The position numbers and the translations under genes were made by a program. Under the pieces are notes generated by a model, which was not told the origin of the DNA, ran no database searches, and saw nothing but the letters and a program-made list of their open reading frames with translations. From Pseudoxanthobacter soli DSM 19599 (GTDB taxonomy: Bacteria > Pseudomonadota > Alphaproteobacteria > Rhizobiales > Segnochrobactraceae): 64,000 nt of DNA. The number at the start of each line of letters is the position of its first letter. Position 1 is the first letter of the stretch. Below are positions 17,302 through 25,858 of this stretch, piece by piece. The DNA lies in NCBI RefSeq assembly GCF_900148505.1, contig NZ_FRXO01000001.1:954414-1018413 (forward strand). Direction: 5' to 3'.

Positions 17302-19079
17302 GCAACCATGCCCCGTCGGTTGGTGTCTCCGGCGACGGGCAGCACGATGGTGAAGCGGGCGCCCGCGCCGAGATTCGCAGCATCGATGGTGCCTTGCATG
17401 TCGCGTACGACAGTGCGCGACAGCGCGAGCCCGAGGCCGGTGCCCTTGTCGGCGGGCTTCGTCGTGGTGAACGGGTCGAACAGCCGGTCCATGATATCGG
17501 CGCGGATACCGCCGGCGTTGTCGTCGACGGTAACGGTGATTTGGTCCGCGTGTGTCGTGGCGGCAATGCGAGCGAGCGGTTTCGTCTCGCGCCCGTCGAG
17601 TTCGACGAGCGCATCGCGGGAGTTGACGAGCAGGTTGACGATCACCTGCTCGAACATCGTCTGTTCGCCACGGACGAGCAGATCGGGCGGAAGATCCACG
17701 GCGATCTCCAGTCGGATGCCGGCGAGGCGATACTGCTCGGCGACGAAGCCGATCGCGTTGAGGATCGCCGCCCGAAGGGCGAACGGCACGGCGTGCTGGG
17801 CGGGCATACGGCCATGGCGGCGGACCTGGTCGGTGATGCGGCGAGCACGCTCCACCTGCTCGGCGATACGGTTGAGCTTGGCAACCACGGCGGCGGGCTC
17901 CGCCCCGCCGGTGACGAGCCGCAAGGCGTTCGCCGCCGCCATGTTGATGACGGCGAGGGGCTGGTTCAGCTCGTGGGCGATGGCAGAGGCCATCTCGCCA
18001 AGAGTCGCGAGCTTGGCCGCCTGCATGACTTGCAGCTCCGCGTCGCGGATCTTGGTCGTGTCTGCGAGCGCCAGCATGACGCGGTTGCGGCCCTCCCAGG
18101 AAATCTCGCGTGCTGCCCCGCGCAGCGAGGCGACTTCGCCTTTCGGCAATGTCACGGCTGCGGAAATCGCCCCCCACGGCACCTCGCCTCTCGCCGACAT
18201 CTGCTCCTTGCACGCGGTGATGAACTGAGCCCAGGCGAAATGCTCGATGCAACCGTCGACCAGTTCGGCAGCAGCGGGGTTGACGTAGGAGACCCTGTCG
18301 TCGGCCGGGTCGAAGATGACGATCACCGCCGGCATTGCGTCGAGGGCTGCCCGGAGGCTGCGCCGCGTCACCGATTCCTCGGCACGCGCCGCGAGCGCCT
18401 CGCGCAAGTGCCGCCGGTCGCGGGCAGCCTGGACAAGCAGAATGCTGACGAGGGCGCTGCCGCAAAGAAATATGAGGACGATCGGAACGACCACCGTAGT
18501 CGTCGAAAGCTCCCGCTCCCGGGCGTAGAGTTCCTCGTTGTACGCGACGGAGGTCATCAGGAGCTTCTGCAGCAGGACGCCGAGCGGCACGAGATCGTTC
18601 ACCCAGGTCCGCAGCGTCGATGCCGTCCCGGCGTCGCCGGGCGCGATTCCTTCGGCAGCGGCGAGCAGGGCGTCGAGGCGCGCCTCGAACGCCTGCAGCG
18701 TTGGAACGTAGCTCTCGATGTCCGGCAGCATGCGTCCCTCCTCCGATTCGTAGAGGATCGCAAGGCGCGAACTCAGCAGCTCCAGTCGCAGCACAACCTG
18801 CTGCAGCGCTTCCGGCTTGGAATCATGAGACGCATGCTCCAGCGCCGCCATCGCCTTCACGTACTCAAGCTGAGCCTGGTAGGCGACCCAGCCGGAGGTA
18901 CGCACCGTCACCGCGAGCAACGCGCGCTGCTGGATGAGGGATGAATAGAGCATCATGGTCGCGGCAAAAAGCCCGACGGTTACGGCCAACAATGACGCGA
19001 AAATGACGCGGCTACCCAGTCGCACCGATCTATTCCACAATGAATAGAATGGATTTGATCTGCCATACCATTCTAGCAT
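17298..19079 (-). CDS. Membrane-bound PAS histidine kinase
   Basis: A 593-residue sensor kinase. TM1 is at about 26-48, a helical periplasmic domain covers about 50-190, TM2 about 193-214, and a PAS domain about 235-345. HisKA has His369 in AHELNQPLAVIN, and the HATPase_c domain has NLLVNSRDAL (N box), DNAGGI (G1) and GTGLGLALSR (G2). The start is uncertain. ATG 19079 overlaps the preceding gene by 50 nt and lacks a ribosome site. GTG 19025 would remove 18 residues, still keep TM1, and lie just after that gene's stop. It should phosphorylate the two response regulators encoded directly downstream. Confidence 0.88.
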   Translation of the reverse strand: MLEWYGRSNPFYSLWNRSVRLGSRVIFASLLAVTVGLFAATMMLYSSLIQQRALLAVTVRTSGWVAYQAQLEYVKAMAALEHASHDSKPEALQQVVLRLELLSSRLAILYESEEGRMLPDIESYVPTLQAFEARLDALLAAAEGIAPGDAGTASTLRTWVNDLVPLGVLLQKLLMTSVAYNEELYARERELSTTTVVVPIVLIFLCGSALVSILLVQAARDRRHLREALAARAEESVTRRSLRAALDAMPAVIVIFDPADDRVSYVNPAAAELVDGCIEHFAWAQFITACKEQMSARGEVPWGAISAAVTLPKGEVASLRGAAREISWEGRNRVMLALADTTKIRDAELQVMQAAKLATLGEMASAIAHELNQPLAVINMAAANALRLVTGGAEPAAVVAKLNRIAEQVERARRITDQVRRHGRMPAQHAVPFALRAAILNAIGFVAEQYRLAGIRLEIAVDLPPDLLVRGEQTMFEQVIVNLLVNSRDALVELDGRETKPLARIAATTHADQITVTVDDNAGGIRADIMDRLFDPFTTTKPADKGTGLGLALSRTVVRDMQGTIDAANLGAGARFTIVLPVAGDTNRRGMVA

Positions 19080-19518
19080 GATAGATCTGCTGGTCTAATT
19101 TCGAGAAATCGTGGATCGGATAGATCGCCCAGAATGGCCCCTTGTCGCGTATGCGCATCAGCGCGCCATTGTGGCGAGAGGCGATGACGATACCGTAGGC
19201 CTTCCAGTCGGCGGCCGGAACGGTCGCCGAGTAGTCGTTGAGGGCAACGAGGCGCGCCTCCCGTACCGGCCGCCCGCCGCGCTCGGCGAGCGCCGACAGC
19301 AGCACCCCGGTGAAGGTCTGCACGCCGCTCGTCCATGGCGTCTCGGTTTGAACGGTCGTCTGTGGCAGCGCTTCGAACGCCGCCATGTCGAGGGTCTCCG
19401 ACTGGAGCAACTGCCCGTCGGCCGTGGCCCATTCGAGCGTGATCTCCTGCGATGAGGCGTTGGCCGTCCAGGCGAAGACGATGGCGAACAGGCAAGCGAG
19501 CCTGATGATGAACGTCAA
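19030..19518 (-). CDS. Small periplasmic SUOX-fold (Oxidored_molyb-like) protein
   Basis: A 162-residue exported protein. The start is taken as TTG 19518 with GGAGG 8 nt upstream. This gives an immediate signal peptide (FIIRLACLFAIVFAWTANAS) and removes an implausible Arg-rich leader present in the longer frame to 19830. The mature part (FTGVLLSALAERGG, ALNDYSATVP, FWAIYPIHDF) matches the single-domain molybdopterin-oxidoreductase-like fold. It has no cysteine after the signal peptide, so it lacks the usual Mo ligand and may bind a ligand rather than catalyse. The stop overlaps the kinase start region; such proteins are often encoded next to membrane kinases, which suggests an accessory sensor role. 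Confidence 0.75.
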   Translation of the reverse strand: MTFIIRLACLFAIVFAWTANASSQEITLEWATADGQLLQSETLDMAAFEALPQTTVQTETPWTSGVQTFTGVLLSALAERGGRPVREARLVALNDYSATVPAADWKAYGIVIASRHNGALMRIRDKGPFWAIYPIHDFSKLDQQIYHARMVWQIKSILFIVE

Positions 19519-20210
19519 GGCACCGACCTCCGGTTTCAGGTGCCTTCGCCGGGTCGGCGCGCACCATCGAACGACGCGCGGGACAGATGTCGACCACCTC
19601 GCCGTCGCGCGGCGGCCGGTGGCGTAGACTGGGCGCAGACGTCGACAAACGTAGAGGATTTGCATGCCGTAGCCGGGGGAGTTGCTTCCGGTTCGAAGGG
19701 TATCTCCCGCCGATCTGCTCCAAAATGGATGGAATCGGCTCTTTTGCAGCCGCGCCATGCCACCTCCGAGATGCGGCGCTGCGCGTAGCCGTAAGCGTTC
19801 CCGACGCGCGCAGGACATTTCCGCATCCAAATTGGAATGGATCCAAATTGACCGGTGCGAAACGACGTCTCATGTGTTTTTCCGGCGACCGAGACGCGAG
19901 GTGAATTCGGACAGGGTAACGCTCCGCCCGCCCCCCGGACAAGGTCGATGCGCAGAGTTGGCCGAGGAGCTTCGCCATGGACCTGATCGTCACGCCTTTG
20001 AACATGATAGAGAAAACCCCCTCTTCGACATCCAGCGCCGAAGATATGATGCCCCATTCCAGAATTTCCTCGTTTTATAGTCAACAAATTTTCATTAGTA
20101 ATAAGGTATTGCACCGTTAGTATTATTTCACTTTCTGTATTGTATTCGTTTCTATACGATTATAATACAAAGAGCTTCGCGACTTTTATGAATATAGGGA
20201 TGTCTATATA
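19519..20210. other. Divergent intergenic region with a direct repeat
   Basis: 692 bp between the SUOX-like gene (leftward) and a chemoreceptor gene (rightward). No gene is supported. A direct repeat ATCCAAATTG occurs at 19825-19834 and 19841-19850, spaced 16 bp start to start, which is the kind of arrangement bound by response regulators. The last 140 bp before 20211 are AT-rich and probably hold the chemoreceptor promoter. Confidence 0.5.
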
Positions 20211-21890
20211 ATGCGCTTCACGGTGAAGAGATTGTTGATTTCCGCCGTAGTTCTGTTGCTGGCCGCGACTGGAGGTCTGGCGTGGGCTGCGCTGCACGGC
20301 ACGGCGCGTCTGGCTGACGACACCAACGAGATCGCCGAGAACTGGCTCCCGAGCGTCAAGGCTGTGACAGAGCTTGAGGTCGCGATCTCCGCGATGCGTA
20401 TCGCGGAGGGCGCCCACGTCATGTCGACCTCGATCGAAGAGATGGCGCGGGCGGAGAAGGACATGGATGCTGCCGCCGCCCGCGTCGCGTCCGTTCGCGC
20501 CAAGTACGAGCGCCTCATCTCCTCCGATTTCGAGCGCCAGACCTACGAGCGGTTGAGCCAGCAGTGGCAGGCCTACATTGATCGCCGCGCCGCGCTCGTC
20601 GATCTGTCACGCGCCAATCAGAATGATGCGGCCGCGGCGTTGTTCCGGACCGAGCTGCGCGCCACCTTCGACGAGGCGATGGCGACAGCCGAGAGCCTCG
20701 TTGCACTCAACGACAAGAGCGCCGCCGCCGCGCGGGAACAGAGCGTCGTGACGGCATCGTCGGTGCAGGCGATTACGGTCATCGCGACTTGCGTAGTGGC
20801 GCTTCTTGGCCTCGGCACCCTTGCCTACATCATTGTCGGCGTAACGACCCCGATCTCCCGGCTGACCTCCGCCATGACGGACGTTGCCGGCGGCAACCTC
20901 GCCCGTGAGATCCCATATGACGGACGCCGCAACGAGATCGGCGACATGGCCGGCGCCCTCGCGGTGTTCCGCGACAACCTCGCCGAGACGGAGCGGCTGC
21001 GTCAGGAGCGGGCGGAAGCGGAGCGCGCCGCCGCGGCGCAGCGCAAGGCGGAGATGAACGAACTTGCCGAGCGCTTCGAGGCGGCGGTCGGCGGCATCGT
21101 CGAGATGGTATCGTCGGCGTCCACCGAACTGCAGGCGGCCGCCCAGAACCTCACCGCGACCGCCGAGCAGACCACGGCCCAGGCGGCGGCGGTCGCCGCG
21201 GCCGCCGAGGAAGCGGCGGTCAACGTGCAGACGGTCGCCGCGGCGATCGAGGAGCTGTCGGCCTCGGCGAGCGAGATCGGCGAGCAGGTATCGCAGTCGA
21301 CCGCCATCGCCGGCCGCGCCGTCGGCGAGGCCGACCAGACCAACGCGCGGATGGGCAACCTGCGCGTCGACGCCGAGAAGGTCGGAGCCGTCGTCGGCAT
21401 GATCGGCGACATCGCCGCCCAGACGAACCTCCTCGCCCTCAACGCGACGATCGAATCGGCGCGCGCCGGCGAGGCAGGCAGAGGCTTCGCGGTGGTCGCC
21501 CAGGAGGTGAAGAGCCTCGCCGAGCAGACGGCGAAGGCAACCGCCGAGATCTCCGCCCAGATCGGCGGCATGCAGGGCTCGACGACCGAGGCGGTGACCG
21601 CGATCTCAAGCATCGGGCGCACCATCGGCGACATCAGCGGCATTGCAGCGGCAATCGTCGCAGCGGTGGAGGAACAGGGCGCGACCACGGCCGAGGTCGC
21701 GCGCAACGTCCAGCAGGCGGCGCTCGGAGCCAGCGAGGTGACCGCCAACATCGCCGGCGTCAGCCAGGCGGCCGAGGTGTCGGCGGCGGCGGCGACGCAG
21801 GTGCTGTCCTCGGCGAGCGAACTCTCCCGCCAGTCTGAGACCCTGCGCGCCGAGGTTCGCAAATTCGTAGACTCCGTCCGCGCAGCATGA
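20211..21890 (+). CDS. Methyl-accepting chemotaxis protein (four-helix-bundle sensor)
   Basis: A 559-residue chemoreceptor: TM1 at about 7-29, periplasmic four-helix-bundle type sensor (about 30-185), TM2 (about 188-212), HAMP (about 213-265) and a cytoplasmic signalling domain. The hairpin tip reads [21 protein letters not shown] long coiled coil with many AAA/AE repeats precedes it. The ATG has AGGGA upstream in an AT-rich leader. It faces away from the kinase cassette. The ligand is not predictable. Confidence 0.92.
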   Translation: MRFTVKRLLISAVVLLLAATGGLAWAALHGTARLADDTNEIAENWLPSVKAVTELEVAISAMRIAEGAHVMSTSIEEMARAEKDMDAAAARVASVRAKYERLISSDFERQTYERLSQQWQAYIDRRAALVDLSRANQNDAAAALFRTELRATFDEAMATAESLVALNDKSAAAAREQSVVTASSVQAITVIATCVVALLGLGTLAYIIVGVTTPISRLTSAMTDVAGGNLAREIPYDGRRNEIGDMAGALAVFRDNLAETERLRQERAEAERAAAAQRKAEMNELAERFEAAVGGIVEMVSSASTELQAAAQNLTATAEQTTAQAAAVAAAAEEAAVNVQTVAAAIEELSASASEIGEQVSQSTAIAGRAVGEADQTNARMGNLRVDAEKVGAVVGMIGDIAAQTNLLALNATIESARAGEAGRGFAVVAQEVKSLAEQTAKATAEISAQIGGMQGSTTEAVTAISSIGRTIGDISGIAAAIVAAVEEQGATTAEVARNVQQAALGASEVTANIAGVSQAAEVSAAAATQVLSSASELSRQSETLRAEVRKFVDSVRAA

Positions 21891-21982
21891 CCTGGATCGG
21901 CGCCCGCCGCGACCTTGCGGTCGGCGCCAGCAGGCCGTGACGCGATCTGTCCTGCGTTCGCGTCGCGGCCGTGCAGTCTCAT

Positions 21983-22014
21983 TCCGTCCGCCGACGATAT
22001 TGTCGGCGGACGGA
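21983..22014. terminator. Perfect 13-bp hairpin after the chemoreceptor gene
   Basis: TCCGTCCGCCGAC and its exact complement flank a 6-nt loop (GATATT). There is no T-run on either side, so it may be a Rho-assisted terminator, an mRNA-stabilising hairpin or a protein-binding palindrome. It lies 92 bp after the chemoreceptor stop and 177 bp before the LysR gene. Confidence 0.6.
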
Positions 22015-22191
22015 GTTCCACTTGCCCCCCTCGTCTTGCCCGCCTCTTCTTGCCTACCTCGTCAGGCGGATGACGCCACGGCGAGCCGGTTGACCTGCAG
22101 GATCGCGTCAAGCACGCTGCGATGATCGGCTGGAGGGCGTCCGCCCTGCCCGACGATCTCAAGCAGGACATCCGATCGAAGGGTTGCCCGG

Positions 22192-23055
22192 ATGCTGGAC
22201 CTCGACCTGTTGCGCAGCTTCGTGTCCGTCGCGGATACCGGCGGCTTCACGCGGGCAGGCGAGCGGGTCCACCGCACGCAGTCGACCGTCAGCCAGCAGA
22301 TCAAGCGCCTGGAGGACGATCTCGGCCGGCAGCTTTTCCTCCGCGACGGCCGCACCGTGCAATTGACGGAGGAAGGCGAGCGGTTGCTCGGCTATGCCCG
22401 CCGCATCCTGGAATTGGCCGGAGAGGCCCGCGCCGCGCTCGCCAGCGACCCGCCGCCCCCTGTGGTGCGGCTCGGCATTCCCGACGACTTCTCCATCACG
22501 CCCCTGACCGAGACCGTCGCCGCCTTCGCCCGCAGCCGGCCGGACTGCCGACTGGAAGTGCGGTGCGGGTTATCGGTTCAGCTCACGGCGGCGCTGGAAC
22601 GCGGCGAACTTGATGTGGCGCTGATCAAGCGCAAGCCGGGTGCCGGCACCGCGTTCGCGGCCTGGCCGGAACACCTGGTGTGGATCGCGAGCCGTCTGCA
22701 CGATGCGCCGGCGACGCTCGATCCGGTGCCGCTGGTGGCGTTTCCCCAAGGCTGCATCTACCGCGACCGGATGATCCGCGCGCTCGAGGCCGCTGGACGC
22801 CGCTGGACGGTCGCCTATGAAAGCCCAAACCTGCTCGGCATCCAGGCAGCCATCGCCGGTGGGCTCGGCGTCGCGTTGCTCGACCGCCGCGTGCTGACGT
22901 CCGACCATCGCGTGCTCGACGGTCGCGACGGCTTCCCACCGGTGGAGCCGGCCGAGCTGGCGCTGATGATTGCGCCCGGCGCGGGACAGCCCGCGATGCG
23001 GCTCGCGGAGACGCTCGCCGGCTTCTGCGGCAGCGCGATACCCGCCGCCGCCTGA
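22192..23055 (+). CDS. LysR-family transcriptional regulator
   Basis: 287 residues with the N-terminal LysR winged helix (1-60: LDLDLLRSFVSVADTGGFTR, then HRTQSTVSQQIKRLEDDLG) and a periplasmic-binding-protein-like co-inducer domain (about 90-285). The start is set by conservation of the first helix. The target is unknown; the RidA gene 196 bp downstream on the same strand is a possible partner. Length and fold are normal for the family. Confidence 0.9.
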   Translation: MLDLDLLRSFVSVADTGGFTRAGERVHRTQSTVSQQIKRLEDDLGRQLFLRDGRTVQLTEEGERLLGYARRILELAGEARAALASDPPPPVVRLGIPDDFSITPLTETVAAFARSRPDCRLEVRCGLSVQLTAALERGELDVALIKRKPGAGTAFAAWPEHLVWIASRLHDAPATLDPVPLVAFPQGCIYRDRMIRALEAAGRRWTVAYESPNLLGIQAAIAGGLGVALLDRRVLTSDHRVLDGRDGFPPVEPAELALMIAPGAGQPAMRLAETLAGFCGSAIPAAA

Positions 23056-23251
23056 GCGGGCCGAGCGCGGCACGCGGACGAACGTCATCGTCCGCCGTAT
23101 CGGCAGATCGCATCGAAACCGCCGCCGGCCGCAATGCGATGGGTGACAGCGCGCAGCCGAGCGATTATGCCTCGGCCCGCACCTTGTTCCGACGGCGGCT
23201 CCGCTAGCCGACCCTGGAACACCCGCCTGCAAACGCCGAGGAATTCCGCCC

Positions 23252-23605
23252 ATGTCCATCAAGCGCATCGAGACCGGCCGCCGCATGAGCCAGGCCGTCG
23301 TCTATAACGGCGTCGCCTATCTCGCCGGCCAGGTCGCGAGCGAAGCCGCCGCCGGCAAGAGCGTGACCGAGCAGACCGCTTCGGTGCTCGCCAGCATCGA
23401 CGCGCAGCTCGCAGCTGCCGGCACCGACAAGACCCGCATCCTGTCGGCCACCATCTATCTGGCCGATATCGGCACCTTCGCCGAGATGAACGCCGTGTGG
23501 GACGCCTGGGTGCCGGAGGGCAACGCCCCGGCCCGCGCCACCGTCGAGGCGAAGCTCGCCGCGCCGGCCTTCACCGTCGAGATCGCCGTCATCGCGGCCG
23601 TCTGA
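23252..23605 (+). CDS. RidA/YjgF family protein (enamine/imine deaminase-like)
   Basis: A 117-residue cytosolic protein of the RidA/YER057c/UK114 family (Rid2-7-like length). The C-terminal motif APARATVEAKLA contains the Arg that binds the carboxylate of 2-aminoacrylate in active members, and VYNGVAYLAGQVA is the family's first strand pair. RidA proteins hydrolyse reactive enamines released by PLP enzymes. A strong terminator follows the stop, so it is probably a single-gene transcript or the end of one starting at the LysR gene. Confidence 0.85.
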   Translation: MSIKRIETGRRMSQAVVYNGVAYLAGQVASEAAAGKSVTEQTASVLASIDAQLAAAGTDKTRILSATIYLADIGTFAEMNAVWDAWVPEGNAPARATVEAKLAAPAFTVEIAVIAAV

Positions 23606-23612
23606 CGAGACC

Positions 23613-23638
23613 GCCCCGGCTCCCCGCCGGGGCGTTTT
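23613..23638 (+). terminator. Rho-independent terminator of the RidA gene
   Basis: GCCCCGGC-TCCCC-GCCGGGGC followed by GTTTT, starting 8 nt after the stop. The 8-bp GC stem and T-tract are typical. Confidence 0.85.
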
Positions 23639-23722
23639 CTCCCTGCCTCTCCGGGCAACACGGCGGCCGGGCTCGCAACCGCGGCCGCCCCGTGGTAGAG
23701 GCCGGTGCGATGACAACCTGAA

Positions 23723-24064
23723 GCGGACGTGGCGAAACCGGTAGACGCAGCAGACTTTGAATTGGAGTGCCCGCGGGGAAATCCGCGGCGTAGAACCGCC
23801 CAAATTCGGGGAACGCTAAAGGCGCACGCGCCCAGGCCAATCCCGAGCCAAGCCCGATCCGCCCGGCATATGCCCCGGCTCGATCCGGGAAGGTGTAGAG
23901 ACTAGACGGGCGGCGCCTACCGCCGGTGCTCCATGCGCCGGCCATGGTGAAGGGATAGTCCAGACCACGAACGCCGGCAGCAGCCGGCGGCGGCGAAAGC
24001 CGAAGTGGCAAGAAAATCTGCTTCTCGAAAGGGAGTGCGGGTTCGAGCCCCGCCGTCCGCACCA
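23723..24064 (+). tRNA. tRNA-Leu(UAA), interrupted by a group I intron
   Basis: The exons are 23723-23757 and 24013-24064, and joined they give an 87-nt class II tRNA. The acceptor stem GCGGACG/CGTCCGC is perfect. The anticodon stem GCAGA/TCTGC closes a 7-nt loop CTTAAAA, giving anticodon TAA. A long variable arm (CTTCTCGAAAGGGAG), a T-arm with GGGTTCGAGCCC and an encoded CCA are present. The intron sits between U34 and A35 of the anticodon, exactly where cyanobacterial and plastid tRNA-Leu(UAA) introns sit. The exact splice points are inferred from the P1 pairing and the restored loop. Confidence 0.92.
23758..24012 (+). ncRNA. Group I intron (IC3-like) in the anticodon loop of tRNA-Leu
   Basis: A 255-nt self-splicing intron candidate. 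P1: exon ACTT (23754-23757) pairs with the internal guide GAGT (23765-23768), giving the required U-G pair at the 5' splice site. Core elements are recognisable: AATTCGGGGAACGCTAAA (P/Q region), CCAATCCCGAGCCAAGCC (R, about 23837-23854) and AAGGTGTAGAGACTAGACGG (S, about 23890-23909; P7 guanosine site), then GATAGTCC near 3'. It ends with G at 24012. There is no room for a homing endonuclease gene. Related introns are known in cyanobacterial tRNA-Leu and in some proteobacterial tRNA-Ile and tRNA-Arg genes. Confidence 0.9.
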
Positions 24065-24280
24065 GGATTTTTCCGTCAGATGAAGGCGTTCCCCTCGATC
24101 GACCATACTCTGGGGCGCGGCACGCCTTCCCGCCGCCACCTCCGGGATCGGTTGCACGGCGGGTCCTTTTCAAAAATGCCGACCGCCCACGTCGCGCCGC
24201 GCCAAGGCACCCGCGAGACACAGTGTGCACTTTGCTCCGCACTAAACACATGGCTGCATTGTCGGCTTTGGCATGGTGCT

Positions 24281-24372
24281 CCTTGCTGCACCGCGATATA
24301 CAGGATGTGCCCTCTTTGGGCGTTTCCTCCCAGACTTAAGACCGCGCGCTCGTTCGCTGCGGTCTTTTTTTT
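24281..24372 (+). ncRNA. Small RNA gene, copy 1 of a tandem pair (AbcR-like candidate)
   Basis: A block identical to 24521-24612. It contains a short hairpin (GCCC-TCTTT-GGGC), an unpaired GTTTCCTCCC stretch that could pair with Shine-Dalgarno sequences, and a strong terminator (AAGACCGC/GCGGTCTT stem, then a run of eight T, 24338-24372). The 5' end is not certain; TTGTCG at 24259 and CTTGCT at 24282 are possible -35/-10 boxes, which would start the RNA near 24294. Tandem copies with an anti-SD loop and a T-rich terminator resemble the alphaproteobacterial AbcR1/AbcR2 (alpha-r15) sRNAs that repress ABC-transporter mRNAs. This assignment is by pattern only. Confidence 0.65.
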
Positions 24373-24520
24373 GCCTGACTGATGGCCGGATTCGCCGGAA
24401 TGGCTCAGCTTGCCGCGCTCGACGACGCGCGTCCCCTTCCCGGCCGCGCTTGACCGTCAGTTCGTCTTTCGCTGCTCCGCACAAATCACATGGCTGCATT
24501 GCCGCATTCGGCATGGCACT

Positions 24521-24612
24521 CCTTGCTGCACCGCGATATACAGGATGTGCCCTCTTTGGGCGTTTCCTCCCAGACTTAAGACCGCGCGCTCGTTCGCTGC
24601 GGTCTTTTTTTT
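24521..24612 (+). ncRNA. Small RNA gene, copy 2 of the tandem pair
   Basis: Identical over 92 nt to copy 1 and exactly 240 bp downstream, with one extra T in the T-run. The upstream 40 bp are also similar (ACATGGCTGCATTG shared) but carry substitutions, so each copy has its own promoter. The terminator spans 24578-24613. As for copy 1, the anti-SD segment CCTCCC lies between the two hairpins. Confidence 0.65.
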
Positions 24613-24700
24613 TGCCTCATCGACTGCGGAAATCGGACACTCGACGCGGCGCGCGAACCTGCGCCGCCGGCCGATCTCGCCCTCGCGCGATGGAATCGCC

Positions 24701-25642
24701 CTATCGCTCGTCGTCGGCCACATCCACCGCCTGAGTCTCCACCGCGCTCCCGGCGTCCACAGTGACCGTCGCAGTGAGCCCTGCCGCGAGCGTGATGGAC
24801 GGCGGCACATCGTCCAGCGCGATGCGGACGGGAACGCGCTGCGCGAGGCGAACCCAGGTGAACACCGGGTTGACGGTGGCCAGCCCCGACGCGTCGGCCT
24901 GCGCGTTCGGAACGGTGATGCCGCGGCCAATGCCCTCGACCCGGCCCTTCAGCGTTTCAGGATAGGCCATCAGCGACACAGTGGCGGGCTGCCCGATCCG
25001 GATCGTGCGAAGCGCCGTTTCCTCGAAATAGCCGTCGACCCAGAAGCTGTTCGAATCGACGACCGACAGCGCGCTCTGCCCGGATCGGGCATAGTCTCCG
25101 GGCTGGATGAGCAGGTTGGTGACGTAGCCGTCGACCGGCGAGACGATCCGGGTTCGGCTGAGATTAAGCGCCGCCTGATCGCTTGTCGCCACGGCCTGCC
25201 GATACACCGCCCCCGCCATATCCGCCGCAGCGGCGAAAGTCTGCTGTTCCTCCTTCGAGACGGCGACGGAGGTCAGCTCGGCGCGGCGCTGCGCCTGCAA
25301 TTGCTTGTTGTCGAAATCGGCCTTGGCGCGCGCAACCGCCGCTTCGGCGTCGGCAAGCGCATTCTGATAGTCGGCAGGCTCGATCTCCATCAGGAGATCG
25401 CCCTTGTGCACGAACTGGTCGGCCTTCACCGCGAGGTCCACGATCCGGCCCGAGACCTGCGGCGTCACGGTCACCACATAGGCCCGAACCGTCCCGTCGC
25501 GGGTCCACGGCGTCGCCATGTAAGCCTGCCACATCTTCCAGCCGAGGAAGCCGGCGATGCCGAGCGCGACCAGCGTGAAAACAAAGGGAAGAAGCCCGCG
25601 CAGGCGGGAGGCCCGGCTTCCGGAAGCTTCGACGGCGCTCAT
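24701..25642 (-). CDS. HlyD/EmrA-type membrane fusion protein (AaeA-like)
   Basis: A 313-residue periplasmic adaptor with one N-terminal TM (about 17-38), a biotinyl-lipoyl half (VTPQVSGRIVDLAV), a coiled-coil hairpin (about 95-160), the second lipoyl half (IVSPVDGYVTNLLIQPGDYA) and a beta-barrel. It would link the FUSC inner-membrane protein encoded upstream to an outer-membrane channel. The start overlaps the stop of the DUF1656 gene by 4 nt. The order FUSC, DUF1656, HlyD matches aaeB-aaeX-aaeA, an efflux system for aromatic carboxylic acids. Confidence 0.88.
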   Translation of the reverse strand: MSAVEASGSRASRLRGLLPFVFTLVALGIAGFLGWKMWQAYMATPWTRDGTVRAYVVTVTPQVSGRIVDLAVKADQFVHKGDLLMEIEPADYQNALADAEAAVARAKADFDNKQLQAQRRAELTSVAVSKEEQQTFAAAADMAGAVYRQAVATSDQAALNLSRTRIVSPVDGYVTNLLIQPGDYARSGQSALSVVDSNSFWVDGYFEETALRTIRIGQPATVSLMAYPETLKGRVEGIGRGITVPNAQADASGLATVNPVFTWVRLAQRVPVRIALDDVPPSITLAAGLTATVTVDAGSAVETQAVDVADDER

Positions 25643-25845
25643 AGGCGACCTCCAGCGGCGAGGACGATGAGGGAGAGAACAATGATGTAGATGCAGAGGT
25701 TGAACAGGCCGGGATGCCAGACCTTCCGGGCGATGCCGTAGCGATTGGCGACCATCCTGAGGGGAATGGTGACGAACCAGGCGATCACCATCATCACCAT
25801 GAACGGTGCGACGTAGACGCCGAACAGGTTGATTTCCGTGTACAT
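25639..25845 (-). CDS. DUF1656 (AaeX-like) small membrane protein
   Basis: A 68-residue protein with two predicted TM helices and the family start MYTEINLFGVYVAP. The frame extends to 26022, but the ATG at 25845 gives the family length and follows the FUSC stop by 13 bp. AaeX-type proteins always accompany FUSC/HlyD pairs; their exact role is unknown. The gene overlaps the adaptor gene downstream. Confidence 0.88.
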   Translation of the reverse strand: MYTEINLFGVYVAPFMVMMVIAWFVTIPLRMVANRYGIARKVWHPGLFNLCIYIIVLSLIVLAAGGRL

Positions 25846-25858
25846 GCGCCCTGCCCTC

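Larger units (their letters stand above)
24241..24612. repeat. Direct duplication with 240-bp period
   Basis: Units 24241-24372 and 24481-24612. The right-hand 92 bp are identical; the left-hand 40 bp differ at several sites. This pattern (fixed RNA, drifting promoter) suggests that the transcript body is under selection or recently gene-converted. Confidence 0.9.

Noticed and set aside
16246-18228. 660-codon plus-strand frame
   Set aside because: Antisense to the kinase and EAL genes, which have unmistakable domain motifs.
24241-24612. Duplication considered as a CRISPR array
   Set aside because: Only two units, 240 bp apart, with terminators and no spacer pattern; no cas genes nearby.
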